Made by a program: the position numbers and the translations under genes
Origin: Euptelea pleiosperma
Lineage: Eukaryota > Streptophyta > Magnoliopsida > Ranunculales > Eupteleaceae
Direction: 5' to 3'
Assembly: GCA_035048495.1 (NCBI GenBank)
Contig: CM068542.1
Location: 39,895,109 to 39,959,108 of the forward strand
DNA length: 64,000 bases
Notes under the pieces: generated by a model
Told to the model about the DNA's origin: nothing
Database searches by the model: none
The model's input: the letters and a program-made list of their open reading frames with translations, nothing else
Shown here: positions 22,676 to 34,486 of the stretch, one piece after another
How positions within the stretch are numbered: the first letter of the stretch is position 1
Layout: each line of letters begins with the position of its first letter

Positions 22676-22864
22676 CAAAATCCCACTCATTCACATAGCC
22701 CAGTGAAATGTCAGCATCAGGAGAACGTGTTCTTTAGGGTAAAGACAGTTGATGATCATCGAGAGTTGTGCATAGTATATCTCAAGGTATATCTAACGAT
22801 GTAGACGTAGGGACAACTCTTCTTGAAAGATTTGCATCAACCCTCCTCAATTTTTTATTCTATA

Positions 22865-25477
22865 CTAGTGTAATTGGCCCGTGCTAAAGCACGGACGAAG
22901 AAATAACAAATTTTAATAATAAATTAAAATAAATATATGTATGAATTTAAATTAATAATAATAATAGTTGTAATTGGTTGGTATAAAATATACAGGTTAA
23001 CTTTGTTCCTAAAAAATGACATTTTTTTTCTTTTTCAAATCCGTCAAATAAAGAAACAAATTGGAAGAGGGAGAGAGACATGAGGAGAGTTTTAAGTAAT
23101 GTATTTGTAAATAAAGAGAGATTTTAATTAAGGACGTTACATATTTTTTGTTAAGATAGTTGTCGAAATTCGTCAAAATTGACTAAATTGAATACCTTTG
23201 TACCATTCATCTCCCTTTCTCAAAGGCCTTAGTCTTTTACCTTTTTAGCCCTAATAAGTAATGTATTAATTAATGGCAATGTAAAATTATGGAATAAATA
23301 AAATATTAATAACAATGTAAAATTATATAGTGTGAGGCCTGTAATATACCATGCAACCACTTTATTTAACAAATTAATAAAAAAAATACAAAACTCCAAA
23401 AACTAATTAATTAAATAGTGGATCAATGGTTGAACTTTGTTGCTTGAAGACATTTTTTAAACATTTTCTTTATTTATATATTATTTTTCAAGTTATGAAG
23501 TAACAATATAAAAATATTAATTGAATAGTTAAGAATATAAACGTGATTGGTGTTTTGAGAACTTTTTCATCGTGTGCTTCATAATCAGGATTGTCAAATC
23601 TATTGGCTAGAAATCACCATATTAATGGTGATTTTTGGTGTATAGGTTGACCAAGGTGTGACCCAAACAATCATGGGGCCAGTGGTCCCGAAAGTGTGTC
23701 CACATGGCATTTTGAAGGATCTCTGCATCAAACTTTTGATATACAATTCTATATATATCATAGATTTTTTTTTCTATATTCACCCAACATTCATCTTTTC
23801 TCTTCTTCGTTACCCTTCATTTTCGGAGACATACCGTCCACACCCACACAATTCATGTCTTCAATGGGTGCACAAGTTTCCACTTAATAATGCCCCTTCT
23901 GTTAGGTGAATAAGTCTATAGACGGCGGGTTCTCGCCTGAGTTATCGACCTTCAATGATTATGACCCAAATAATATGTAGAGGTTGAACTCGTAACCCTT
24001 TTTTTTCTACTGTTGTAAATCTCTACAAAAACCCAAGGAGAATAAGCAAGTTAGCGTTTGCCGACATTAATATAATTTATAAAAAAATATAATTAAATTA
24101 CAAATCTAACTACCACTTGTGAGATTCTTGGTCTCGAAGGAAAAAAAAATAACTAACCATAAAATCTATAAATTATTCTTCCATGTTGAAGACTTACTTT
24201 TCTAGAAACATAATGAAAAGTTATTGTGAGAACAAAAAAAAATAGAAATTAAAATATAAATGTGAATTAATGAAATTTAGATCATGTTTTTATAAAATAA
24301 TTATGAAAAATATAGGAAAAAAATACATACCAGTATTGGATCCTCAAATGTGTAAGAGAATTAGGGTTTTAATTCACAAAGGAGGATAACACCAATGGGG
24401 TAAAGCTATAAAAAGAAAGCTAGCTATTGCCGTTTCAATTAGAAACATTAATAAAAAATTAAATTCAATAGGAATTAAGATAAACGTTACCATTTACGTT
24501 CCTTAAGAGATTAAAGAGATTTTATATAAGTAAAGAAAAATGAAAACGTTTTAGGTGGATGGAAAGATTTTAAGAATATGGACAAATTTTAATAAAGTTA
24601 AAATCGTCATTAGTTAATAGAGATATTTTAATAAAGTTTATTTTTTCTAAACGTTGAATGATGAAACGTTTTGGTATGTGTAGTTAATAGACAGATAGCC
24701 GATTTTGGTAGTATTTAACGGTTGAGAAGATTTTTTGGTGAGATTCTTGGTCTCGAAGGAAAAAAAATAACTAACCATAAAATCTATAAATTAGCCTTCT
24801 ATGTCGAAGACTTACTTTTCTAGAAACACAATGAAAAGTTAAGGTGAGAACAAAATAGCAAAAATTTTAAAAATATAAACGTGAATTAATGAAATTTAGA
24901 TCATGCTTTATAAAAATAATTATGAAAAATATAAAAAAAAAATACATACCAGCGTTGGATCCTCAAACACGTAAGAGAATTAGGGTTTTAATTCACGAAG
25001 GAGGATAACATTAATGGGGTAAAGCTATGAAAAAAAAAGCTAGCATTGCCATTTCAGTTAGAAACATTAATAAAAAATTAAATTTAATAGGAATTAAGAT
25101 AAACGTTACCATTTACGTTCCTTAAGAGATTAAAGAGATTTTATATAAGTAGAGAGAAATGAAAACGTTTTAGGTAGGTGGAAAGATTTTAGGACTATGG
25201 ACAGATTTTAATAAAGTTAAACTGTCATTAGTTAATAGAGATATTTTAATAAAGTTTCTTTTTTTTAAATGTTGAATGATGAAACGTTTTGGTATGTGTA
25301 GTTAATAGACGGAGAGCCATTTTTGTAGTATTTATCGGTTGAGAAGATTTTTTGGTGAGAAATTTAAAAGGTAATGTAACTGTTTCATGTATCTCGAGAA
25401 TTAAGTTTGGAGAAGTACTGACGTGGTACTCTGCATGGAGAGAGTGCCACATCAGCATTTCTCTCCTTTAGTATAGA
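22865..25477 (-). mobile_element. Non-autonomous Helitron
   Basis: Read on the minus strand it starts TCTATACTAAAGGAGAG after a host A, and ends CTAG before a host T. A perfect hairpin CCGTGC-TAAA-GCACGG at 22879-22894 lies ten bases from the 3' end. A|TC...hairpin...CTAG|T is the standard Helitron signature, with no target duplication. No Rep/helicase coding sequence is present in its 2613 bp, so it would depend on another copy. Confidence 0.85.
24120..25358. repeat. Tandem 619-bp duplication inside the Helitron
   Basis: The block starting TGAGATTCTTGGTCTCG at 24120 starts again at 24739. The two copies run collinear to about 25358 (GAGAAGATTTTTTGGTGAGA closes both). Differences are scattered substitutions and short indels. 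Confidence 0.85.
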
Positions 25478-25631
25478 TAAATAGATTAATTAGAGTAGAA
25501 GGGGCGGGAGGGAGAAACTATTTGCCGACTTCAAAATTTGAAGTCTCCTGCTCTCAAAATGCCACGTGGATCCCCTTTAGGAGGGGAGCGGGAGGGCCTC
25601 ATAACATCTAGTAGAACTTAGATGATGGACC

Positions 25632-25887
25632 ACATTATGAGCCACGTGGCACTCTTAGAGATTGCTGCCCGTATGGATGTGGGGCCCAACCCTGGGAGGA
25701 CCTACAGAAAATGAAAATAAAAAATAGCCGATTTTTAAGCGTTGAATTGGAGTCGTTTTGGGTACAAAGATCCAAAGGTTTCAAAATCACTATTCAGGAT
25801 GATTTTTGCTACATAGGTCCACTAGGGATGGGCCAAACATCTATACAATCAGTGGTGTCTAAAAATATGCCACGTGGCTCATAATGT
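25632..25887. mobile_element. MITE of the GAGCCACGTGGC family (copy 1)
   Basis: The terminal inverted repeats are ACATTATGAGCCACGTGGC on the left and its complement ending at 25887. Inside are GTATGGATGT.GGCC and GGCCAAACATCTATAC in mirror positions. The copy is 256 bp and non-coding. Confidence 0.65.
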
Positions 25888-26890
25888 TGTCTGTCATCAA
25901 AGTTCTATTCTCTTATATCTACTGGCATCCGGATCTCGTAACACGTTTTATGCATTTTTGGGCTTCTAGCGTTTGCTGCGGCGATCGTGCGCCAGTGGTG
26001 TAAATGTCAAAAGAAGAGAAGATCCTAGCTACGAGTTTGGTATACCTTTCAAGACCGTCTACGGTTGTCCTGTTCACAAAGTTGCAACAAGGCCTATGTG
26101 GATCCCACAAGGATCGTACCATACCCAATTATCCTTTCCAAAGGCTTCTTTCTTCTTCTGTTTTTTCCCTTGGTCGCCATTTGTATTAGCTTTAGTGACC
26201 AAGAGTTGGTGATCCAAATTGGTGTGTTGTAAGCCACCTACGCAGCACAGGTACGAAGGAGATGAAGCGCTTGCGTCTAGTGAGTAAATACAACAAGGGT
26301 GTGTTTGACTGTGGGTTCCAACTTCTGCGACGATTAAACGGGAACGATATTGTGGCAACATTTGATACCAACTACATGTCTATTTCACATTAGCGTGATG
26401 ATCGCTTTTTTCCCATGAGGATGCTAGGATGGTCCCCTTTGTCACAGCTTTAAACATGTTACCAAACACTCCTCAAAAGTTCCTTTCATTATTACCTGGT
26501 GATGAATGTGGTTGGAAGTCACAAAAACTATTCGCAAACTTCACCATTCAGTGGGTCCCAACTCCCAACTAGAATTGTTTCTCGAAGAAAAGGAGAAGCC
26601 TTCTCCAGTCAAGATAAATGATGGCCTAACTCGCCCCACTCTACCTATTGACCATGAGGTTAGCACGGACTGTCAAGGGATCGGGTTATACGGATCAATG
26701 ATGATCCAGACCCCATCGAATAAGATAATACGTGGATTCGATCCAATACAAGATCCGATTATGGATCACATAATCTTGATCCGGAACTGATCTGATAGGA
26801 AGAATTGTTAACTCAATCCTGATCCAATCCACTAAATAAAAAAGAATTTTACAATTTAAATTATATATTTTATCCACTCAAAATTAAAGT
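25888..26890. other. Intergenic DNA without recognised genes
   Basis: Open frames here (for example near 26000-26360 and 26506-26790) look like chance frames on both strands, with no recognisable domains. A GATCC/GATCCGA word cluster lies at 26690-26830. Confidence 0.4.
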
Positions 26891-27175
26891 ATATCGGTAT
26901 AACGGACTGGAGGCGTTACAGTTAAAACGAATTTAACAGACGGGCAAAAATGGAAAAAAAGAAAAGAAGGGAAAATAATGGAAGGCCACTGAAATTCAAG
27001 ATTTCAAATTTAAATTTTAAAAACGGAAAACTGAAAAAAAAAAGTAACGGAAAATAACATCCTTTTTCTCAATTTTTTTCACTAAGCGTCAAATCGATTC
27101 ATAAAGTATTGGGCTTTGGGCGTTACCATTTTAGTAACCGTTAAAATCGCTAAAACAGCGTTATTTTAAACCATG
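26891..27175. mobile_element. MITE of the ...TTTAAACCATG family, AACGG-word interior (left end eroded)
   Basis: The right end TTTTAAACCATG at 27175 and interior words GGTATAACGGACTGGAGGCGTTAC and GTAACCGTTAAAATCG match the copies at 42571 and 58017. The left terminal CAAGGTTTAAA is not found. Words from this family recur in the A subunits of the neighbouring array. Confidence 0.5.
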
Positions 27176-27285
27176 GTATTGAACAATAATGACATAAAAA
27201 TACATATAAAAGGGTTAAATTAACTTTATAATTATATACAACATATTTTATCATATTTTATTAATATAATATTATTTATATAGAT

Positions 27286-30200
27286 AATAGTGGGTGGCCC
27301 GTGCCTCCGGCACTCCCTGGTAAAGCATTTGCCAAAATCGGGTGTGATTGGCTGAGATCCACTATCCAATTGGGGGATTAGATCTCGGCCATCGTTTATG
27401 AAGCCGGATAAGAGGAGGAGAAAACTTTCATGTTTTGTTATATACTAGTGGGTGCCCTGTGCATCAGCACTCCTCGACAAAGAATTTGCCAAAATCAGGT
27501 GAGTGGCGGAGATCCACCGTCCATTTGGGGGAGGATTAGATCTCGGCCCTTCTTTGTTGATGCTTATAAGAGGAGGTATAAGTAGGGGGACAACCAATGT
27601 GTTTTGTTATATAGAATAGTAAATGGCCCATGCCCACGGCACTCTCTGACAAAAACATTCGCAAAAATTGGCTGCCTTCGGCGCTCAAACGGTATAACAG
27701 ACTGGGGCGTTACCGTTTTTTCCATTATAACGGCTGTTATAACGGATTGTAACACACAGAGGGAGAAATGGGAAAATAACAAAAAATAACGATGTTGAAA
27801 TTTAAATTTTGAATAAAGGTCAAATGAGGAGGATTGAGTGGCTGAAATCTAACCGTCCACATTAGATCAATGGATTTGATCTCAACCACTCTTTATCTAA
27901 CTGTCCACATTAGATGGATGGATAAGATAAGAGAATACAACTGAGTTGTCTTGATATATGCGTGGGTGGCCGGTGCCCGCGGCACTTTCCGACAAAGTGT
28001 TTGTCAAAATCGGGTGGGAGTTAATCTCAGCCATCGATATGAAGCATAGTGGATCTCAGCCACTCATTATTGAAGCCATATAAGATAAGAGGGGTATAAG
28101 AAAACTATTAAATTTATGTTATTTTTTCTTTCTTTTTTTCATTTTTAAATTTCAAATTTTAAATTTTGAATTTCAGCACCACTTTTTTCCGTTAAAATCA
28201 TTAAAATCCATTTTTGCCCCTGGCCGTTTCAATACGTTTTAACGGTAACACCCCTCTCGAGGCATAAAAAGTGGGGCTCCGGAGCTTGACCCTTGGGCTA
28301 TATGTAAATCCAACCCATTTCATTCCTTATATGTAGGTAAATAGTAGGTGACCCGTGCCCACAACACTCATCGACAAAGCATTTGTCAAAATTGGGTGTG
28401 AGTGGCTGAGATCCACCGTCCATTTGGTGTGATAAGATCTCGGCCATCCTTTATGAAGCCGGATAAGAGGGAGAGACAACCGTCCTGTTTTGTTATATAG
28501 ATATAGATAGTGGGTGGCCCGTGCCCTCGGCACTCTCCAACAAAGCATTTGCTAAAATTGGGTGTGAGAGGCTGAGATCCACCGTCATTTGAGGGATAAG
28601 ATATCGGCCCTTCTTTGTCGAAATAGATAAGAGGGGGTATAAGTGGGGAGACAACTTCCCTGTTTTTAGTAGATGGCCCATGCCCACGGCACTCTCCGAC
28701 AAAAGCGTTTTCAAAAATTGGGTGCCTTCGGCACTCAAACGGTATAACGGACTCGGGCGTTACCGTTTTTTCCATTATAACGGCTGTTATAACGGATTGT
28801 AACACACAGAGGGAGAAATGAAAAAATAACAGAAATAACAAAAAATAACAATGTGTAAATTCAAATTTTGAATAAATTGAGGTCAAATGAGATGGATTGA
28901 GTGGCTGAAATCTAACCGTCCACATTAGATCGATGGATTGATCTCAACCACTCTTTATCTAACCGTCCACATTAGATGGATGGATAACATAAGAGAATAC
29001 AACTGAGTTATCTTGTTATATGCGTGGGTGGCCTGTGCCCGCGGCACTTTCCAACAAAGTGTTTGTCAAAATCAGGTGGGAGTTAATCTCAGCCATCGAT
29101 ATGAAGCATAGTGGATCTCAGCCACTCATTGTTGAAGCCATCTGAGATAAGAGGGGGTATAAGAAAATCGGTCACTTGTTATATTGATAGTGGGTGGCCC
29201 GTGCCCTCGGCACTCCCCGTCATAGCATTTGCCAAATCATCTGTGAGTGGCTGAGATCCACCGTCCATTTGGGGGATAAGATCTCGGCCCTTCTTTGTTG
29301 AAACAGATAAGAGGGGGTATATGTGGGGAGACAACTTCTCTGTTTTGTTATATACTAGTGGGTGCCCCGTGCCATCGGCACTCCTCGACAAAGAATTTGC
29401 CAAAATCAGGTGAGTGGCGGAGATCCACCATCCATTTGGGGGAGGATTAGATCTCAGCCCTTCTTTGTTGATGCTTATAAGAGGAGGTATAAGTAGGGAG
29501 ACAACCAATGTGTTTTGTTATATAGAATAGTAAAATGGCCCATGCCCATGGCACTCTCCGACAAAAGCGTTAGCAAAAATTGGGTGCCTTCGGCACTCAA
29601 ATGGTATAACGGACTGGGGTGTTACTGTTTTTTCCGTTATAATGGCTATTATAACGGATTGTAAGGCACATAGGAAGAAATGGGAAAATAACATAAATAA
29701 CGGTGTTGAAATTCAAATTTTGAATAAAAATTGAGGTCAAATGAGGCGGATTGAGTGGCTGAAATCTAATCGTCCACATTAGATCGATAGATTTGATCTC
29801 AACCACTCTTTATCTAACTGTCCACATTAGATGGATGAATAAGATAAGAGAATACAACTGAGTTGTCTTATTATATGCGTGGGTGGCCCATGCCCGTGGC
29901 ACTGTCCGACAAAGTGTTTGTCAAAATCGGGTGGGAGTTAATCTCGGCCATCGATATGAAGCATAGTGGATCTCAACCACTCATTATTGAAGCCATATAT
30001 ATACATTAATAAGAGGGGAGTGATCACTTGTTATATTGATAGTGGGTGGCCCGTGCCCTCGGCACTCCTCGTCAAAGCATTTGCCAAAATTAGGTGTGAG
30101 TGGCTGAGATCCACCGTCCATTTGGGGGATAAGATCTCGGCCCTTCTTTGTTGAAACATATAAGAGGGGGTATAAGTGGGGAGACAACTTCCCTGTTTTG

Positions 30201-31654
30201 TGATATACTAGTAAATGGCCCGTGCCCATGGCACTCTCCGACAAGAGTTTGCAAAAATTGGGTGCCTTCAGCACTCAAATGGTATGATAGACTGGGGCGT
30301 TACCGTTTTTTCCATTATAACGGCTGTTATAACGGATTGTAACGCATAGAGGGAGAAATGAGAAAATAACAGAAATAATGTTGAAATTCAAATTTTGAAT
30401 AAATTGAGGTCAAATGAGGCAGATTGAGTGGTTGAAATCTAACCGTCCACATTAGATCAATGGATTTGATCTCAACCACTCTTTATCTAACCGTCCACAT
30501 TAGATCAATGGATTTGATCTCAACCACTCTTTATCTAACCGTCCACATTAGATGGATGGATAAGATAAGAGAATACAATTGAGTTGTCTTGTTATATTGG
30601 TGGGTTGCCTGTGCCCGCGGCACTTTTCCGACAAAGTGTTTGTCAAAATCGGGTGGGAGTTAATCTCAGCCATCGATATGAAGCATAGTGGATCTCCGCC
30701 ACTCATGATTGAAGCCATATAAGGTAAGAGGGGGTATAAGAAAACCACAGTCACTTGTTATGTTGATAGTGGGTGGCCCATGCCCTTGGCACTCCCCGTC
30801 CAAGCATTTGTCAAATCATGTGTGACTGACTGAGATCCACCGTCTATTTAGGGAATAAGATCTCTGCCCTTCTTTGTTGAAACAGATAAGAGGGGGTATA
30901 AGTGGGGAGACAACTTCCCTATTTTGTTATATACTAGTAAATGGCCCGTGCCCACGGCACTCTCCGACAAAAGAGTTTGCAAAAATTAGGTGCCTTCGGC
31001 ACTCAAACGGTATAACAGACTGGGGCGTTACCTTTTTTCCATTATAACGGTTGTTGTAACGGATTGTAACGCACAGAGGGAAAAATGGGAAAATAACAAA
31101 AATAACAAAAAATAATGGTGTTAAAATTCAAATTTTTAATTTCAAATTTTTAATAAATTGAGGTCAAATGAGTGGGAGTGAATGAATAAATGAGGGGGGG
31201 TTGAGTGGCTGAAATCGAACCGTCCACATTAGATGGATGGATTTGATCTCAACCATTATTTATCTTATGAGGCAGGATAAGATAAGAGAATACAACTAAG
31301 TTGTCTTGTTATATGCGTGGGTGGCCCGTGCCCACGGTACTTTCCGACAAAGTGTTTGTCAAAATCGGGTGGGAGTTAATCTCAGCCATCGATATGAAGC
31401 ATAGTGGATCTCAACGACTCATTATTGAAGCCATATAAGATAAGAGGGGTATAAGAAAACCACAGTCACTTGTTATATAGATAGTGGGTGCATGGCCCAT
31501 GCCCACGACACTCTCCAACAAAGCGTTTGTCAAAATTGGGTGTGAAAGGCTGAGATCCACCATCTATTTTGGGGATAAGATCTCAGCCCTTCTTTGTCTA
31601 AATAGATAAGATGGGGTATAAGTGGGGAGACAACTTCCCTGTTTTGTTATATGT
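27286..31654 (-). repeat. Array of about 19 Helitron-tail-like subunits with higher-order order
   Basis: Subunits of about 155-390 bp each begin (on +) with (CTAGT)..GGCCCGTGCCC.CGGCACTC and end TGTTTTGTTATATA. Read on the minus strand, each starts ATATAACAAAACA and ends in a GTGCC..GGCAC hairpin followed by GGGCCAYTTACTAGT, which is the form of a Helitron 3' terminus. Starts lie near 27291, 27447, 27615, 27961, 28345, 28500, 28671, 29020, 29188, 29355, 29525, 29877, 30042, 30210, 30598, 30768, 30933, 31313 and 31480. Four classes recur in the order C-(D)-A-B, giving a higher-order period of about 690-1060 bp. Open frames seen here are by-products of the repeat. Confidence 0.75.
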
Positions 31655-33110
31655 ATATATATTGAATCAGTACATGCCCAATCAAGTACCCAATTTGATA
31701 AGATATCGGATTAGCATATATAGACTTGATACCAATCCGATAAGAATATTAATAATTCCAGACCTGAAATTATCAGATTGGTTCGGATTTTCGGGTTGAT
31801 CCAGACCTGAGCGAATTTATACAGTCCATCCATCTAGAGTCCGGGCTGGCCTTTGAGGTCTTAGTCTTCAAATGGGAATCAATCATGCATAGGGGTAGCT
31901 AGGGGTTTTGTCTTTGAGTGGAGGTTATCTCGACCTCCCCTTTCTTTCGTGTTGTAGTCCTCTGCATAGAAAACATGTAACACAAAACCAAATGTTGACG
32001 TGGATCAGATGTGTCAACTCAGGTCGATAACTTGCAGAAAAGTTTTCCTTTTTTTCGCTACACTTGCAAGATGCTAATTGGTTTTTACCATAGATGATGA
32101 GTTGCGTTTTCCAATTGAAAGTTTCTATGTAGCAAATATAACATTGTATATTATACAAATCATAAGGCATCCCATTATACAATTTAAGATGTATGGTCAA
32201 AATCAAGAATCCTGTTTTCAAGGTTTGCCAAATCAAACACACTATAACTGTGAAGATTATAACACCTGTACCATATAAATGCAACATAGCTAGTGGCCCT
32301 TGGCCATAGAGATGGAGAAACACCTAGCAAAAGCATTCTATACCTCAATACTCTAGATATGTGGTCCTTGAACTCTCATCAATGATCAATCAAGCTCCAG
32401 TTCCCATTTGCTGTGCTTTGCGGATGTAGCATCTCATATGTAGAAAGAAAATAAATTAAACTGCTTTGTAATTGGTGGCATAGAACATCAAAACCCTAAA
32501 TAGATCTAGGCACAGACACCAAGGTACCCATATTTGTAATAGTGTTTGCTTGTGCAATGCTTCGTTTTCCCTTCGTGCTCACTCAACCGTATCTAGGGGA
32601 TAGACTTCTAATATTTTTCTCAAAGCTGCTACAAATAGAAATAAATCGGCAACCATGTAAAAAGGACTCCCCATTTTCTGAAAATTTGCCTGGTCTGATA
32701 ACAGTGCCATATTCACATTTAGACACACACTGACGCTCTTCTTTAGACAAAATCTTAATTCATTCAAATATTTCTCTCGGCTATTACGTATTATTCATAT
32801 GATTTAATGTATATCTGTTTATCTAAGTACATTTTTCTATATTATATACTTAACACAAACTAATGTATTAAAAAAAATCTCTTAATATTAGGAATGAATT
32901 GAATGGACAGTATCAGGTTTGTGGGGATCAGTGGTACACTTCATATAGTGTCTAGCTAACACCAAGACACGTGTCTGTGTCTAATCAAAATAATTTTCTT
33001 TCTCTTTTTGAAAAACCTTTGCACACAAATATGTGTGCTGAATTTTTCCGTCACATCTTATAGGTTCCATCGTCTTGGGACCAGCTTCCCTTATACGGAT
33101 TATTACGCAT
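31655..33110. other. Intergenic DNA without recognised genes
   Basis: A GATCC/GGATTAGC-like word cluster lies at 31670-31820, and AT-rich sequence follows. Nothing I can name is visible. Open frames at 31925-32323 and 32542-32733 have no recognisable motif. Confidence 0.4.
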
Positions 33111-33129
33111 TGAAACTCATGTGACACAC

Positions 33130-33290
33130 ATCATCCAAAACATATATCTCGGGCGGTCTATCACCATCACCCGATCTATCTATAATCAGGTTCTAAGTCC
33201 CGGACGATTTATCATCATCACCCGTTAACTAAGTTCTAAGTCTCGGACGGTCTATCATAATCACCCGCTAATTGGGGACTTCACGCACCA
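33130..33290. repeat. Three degenerate tandem units of about 55 bp
   Basis: The unit CTCGGGCGGTCTATCACCATCACCCG recurs as CCCGGACGATTTATCATCATCACCCG and CTCGGACGGTCTATCATAATCACCCG, separated by AGGTTCTAAGT-like links. It may be part of a degraded LTR, but no partner was found. Confidence 0.65.
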
Positions 33291-34486
33291 CATACTTCAA
33301 TCAACTGGGAATTCTTGCTCCATATTCACTCAAAATCCATATCAAACCACGTACAATCACTATTTTATTTCATTAAATGAAATAAATAGAGTTGTTTCGA
33401 TAAAAATTTCTCAAAATACTTTTGACTTTCGAAGATTTTCCTTCAAAAACTCGATAGTGAGAAATTCTAAGTTCTGAAAAATAATTAGGTTTTCTAACTT
33501 AATTCATAAATCACATCATATAACAATATGCATAAATTTACAATATTTCAAAATAAATATGAGATGATTATTAAGAGAATAAGAAACCACCCACCTTATA
33601 ACGCTAATCCAAATGATCTTCTAACAGCGACAAGTGTGGCTCGTTCTTTTGTTAATTCATCTACAACTTCAATGGCTCGAGGATTTTCCAAAATAGCCAT
33701 GATGCTTTAAATCTCAGTCTATACTTCTCTCCTTGTGTAGCTCCATTTCTTCACGATTGACGATAAAATATAAAGAGAAGGAGAAATTTGATTGAATCAG
33801 AAGATTAAACCCTAAGTTCATTTAAAATGAACAAAACATAACACGTCAACTAAAATGAAACCCTAAGGTCAATCACAATTCGATTGACTCAACTCAATTC
33901 GATAAATCAGGATTTGATAAGAGCTTTGATAACCATTCCTAAACTTCTATAAATCAATATTATCATTATTATTATGTTGTCTAATTTATTTAAATATTTT
34001 ATTCTTATTTTATTTTATTTTATTATTATATTATTTTCTAATCAGATTGAGTCGATCCAGATCAGGTTTGGGTCATATATGGTGAAGTAAACTAATATAG
34101 TCTATCTAGGTTATATTTGTTCAAGAAAGGTCAACACAAGTCAAGTAAGAATTATTTTATGTCAATAAGAATCAAGGATTAGTCTACTAGGCTAGGTCTA
34201 CTATGGTCATACTAATCAATGTGGGTTAATAAGGTTAAACCTAGTCAAAATAGTTTAACTTTCATCTAAATTTATAAATTTGGATCAATTGACCTTCGCT
34301 AATAAAAAAAATTATAACTAAATAAATATAAATAAAAAAATTATAAACTTATATATTTCAGAAACTAGAAAGATAGGGGGTTCTACGAAAAATATAGAAA
34401 AAATAAATACTTATACTTCTCTTTATAAAAATTTAACTGAAATGCAATTTATTATTTTACGAAAATACAAGATTTTACTCATGACC
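33291..34486. other. AT-rich intergenic DNA, possible degraded retroelement
   Basis: No coding segment is seen. The block 33560-33850 (AAGAGAAGGAGAAAT, AACCCTAAG words) resembles in style the leader-like block at 36360-36620 inside the proposed solo LTR. I could not establish a repeat relationship. Confidence 0.3.

Noticed and set aside
27564..30754. Several 60-180 residue frames in the repeat array as a protein family
   Set aside because: The similar peptides repeat because the DNA repeats. There is no codon-level conservation or start context, and they end at subunit boundaries.
27286..31654. CRISPR-like array
   Set aside because: Units are long and differ by many substitutions. They lack uniform short repeats and unique spacers, have Helitron-type ends, and sit in a plant genome.
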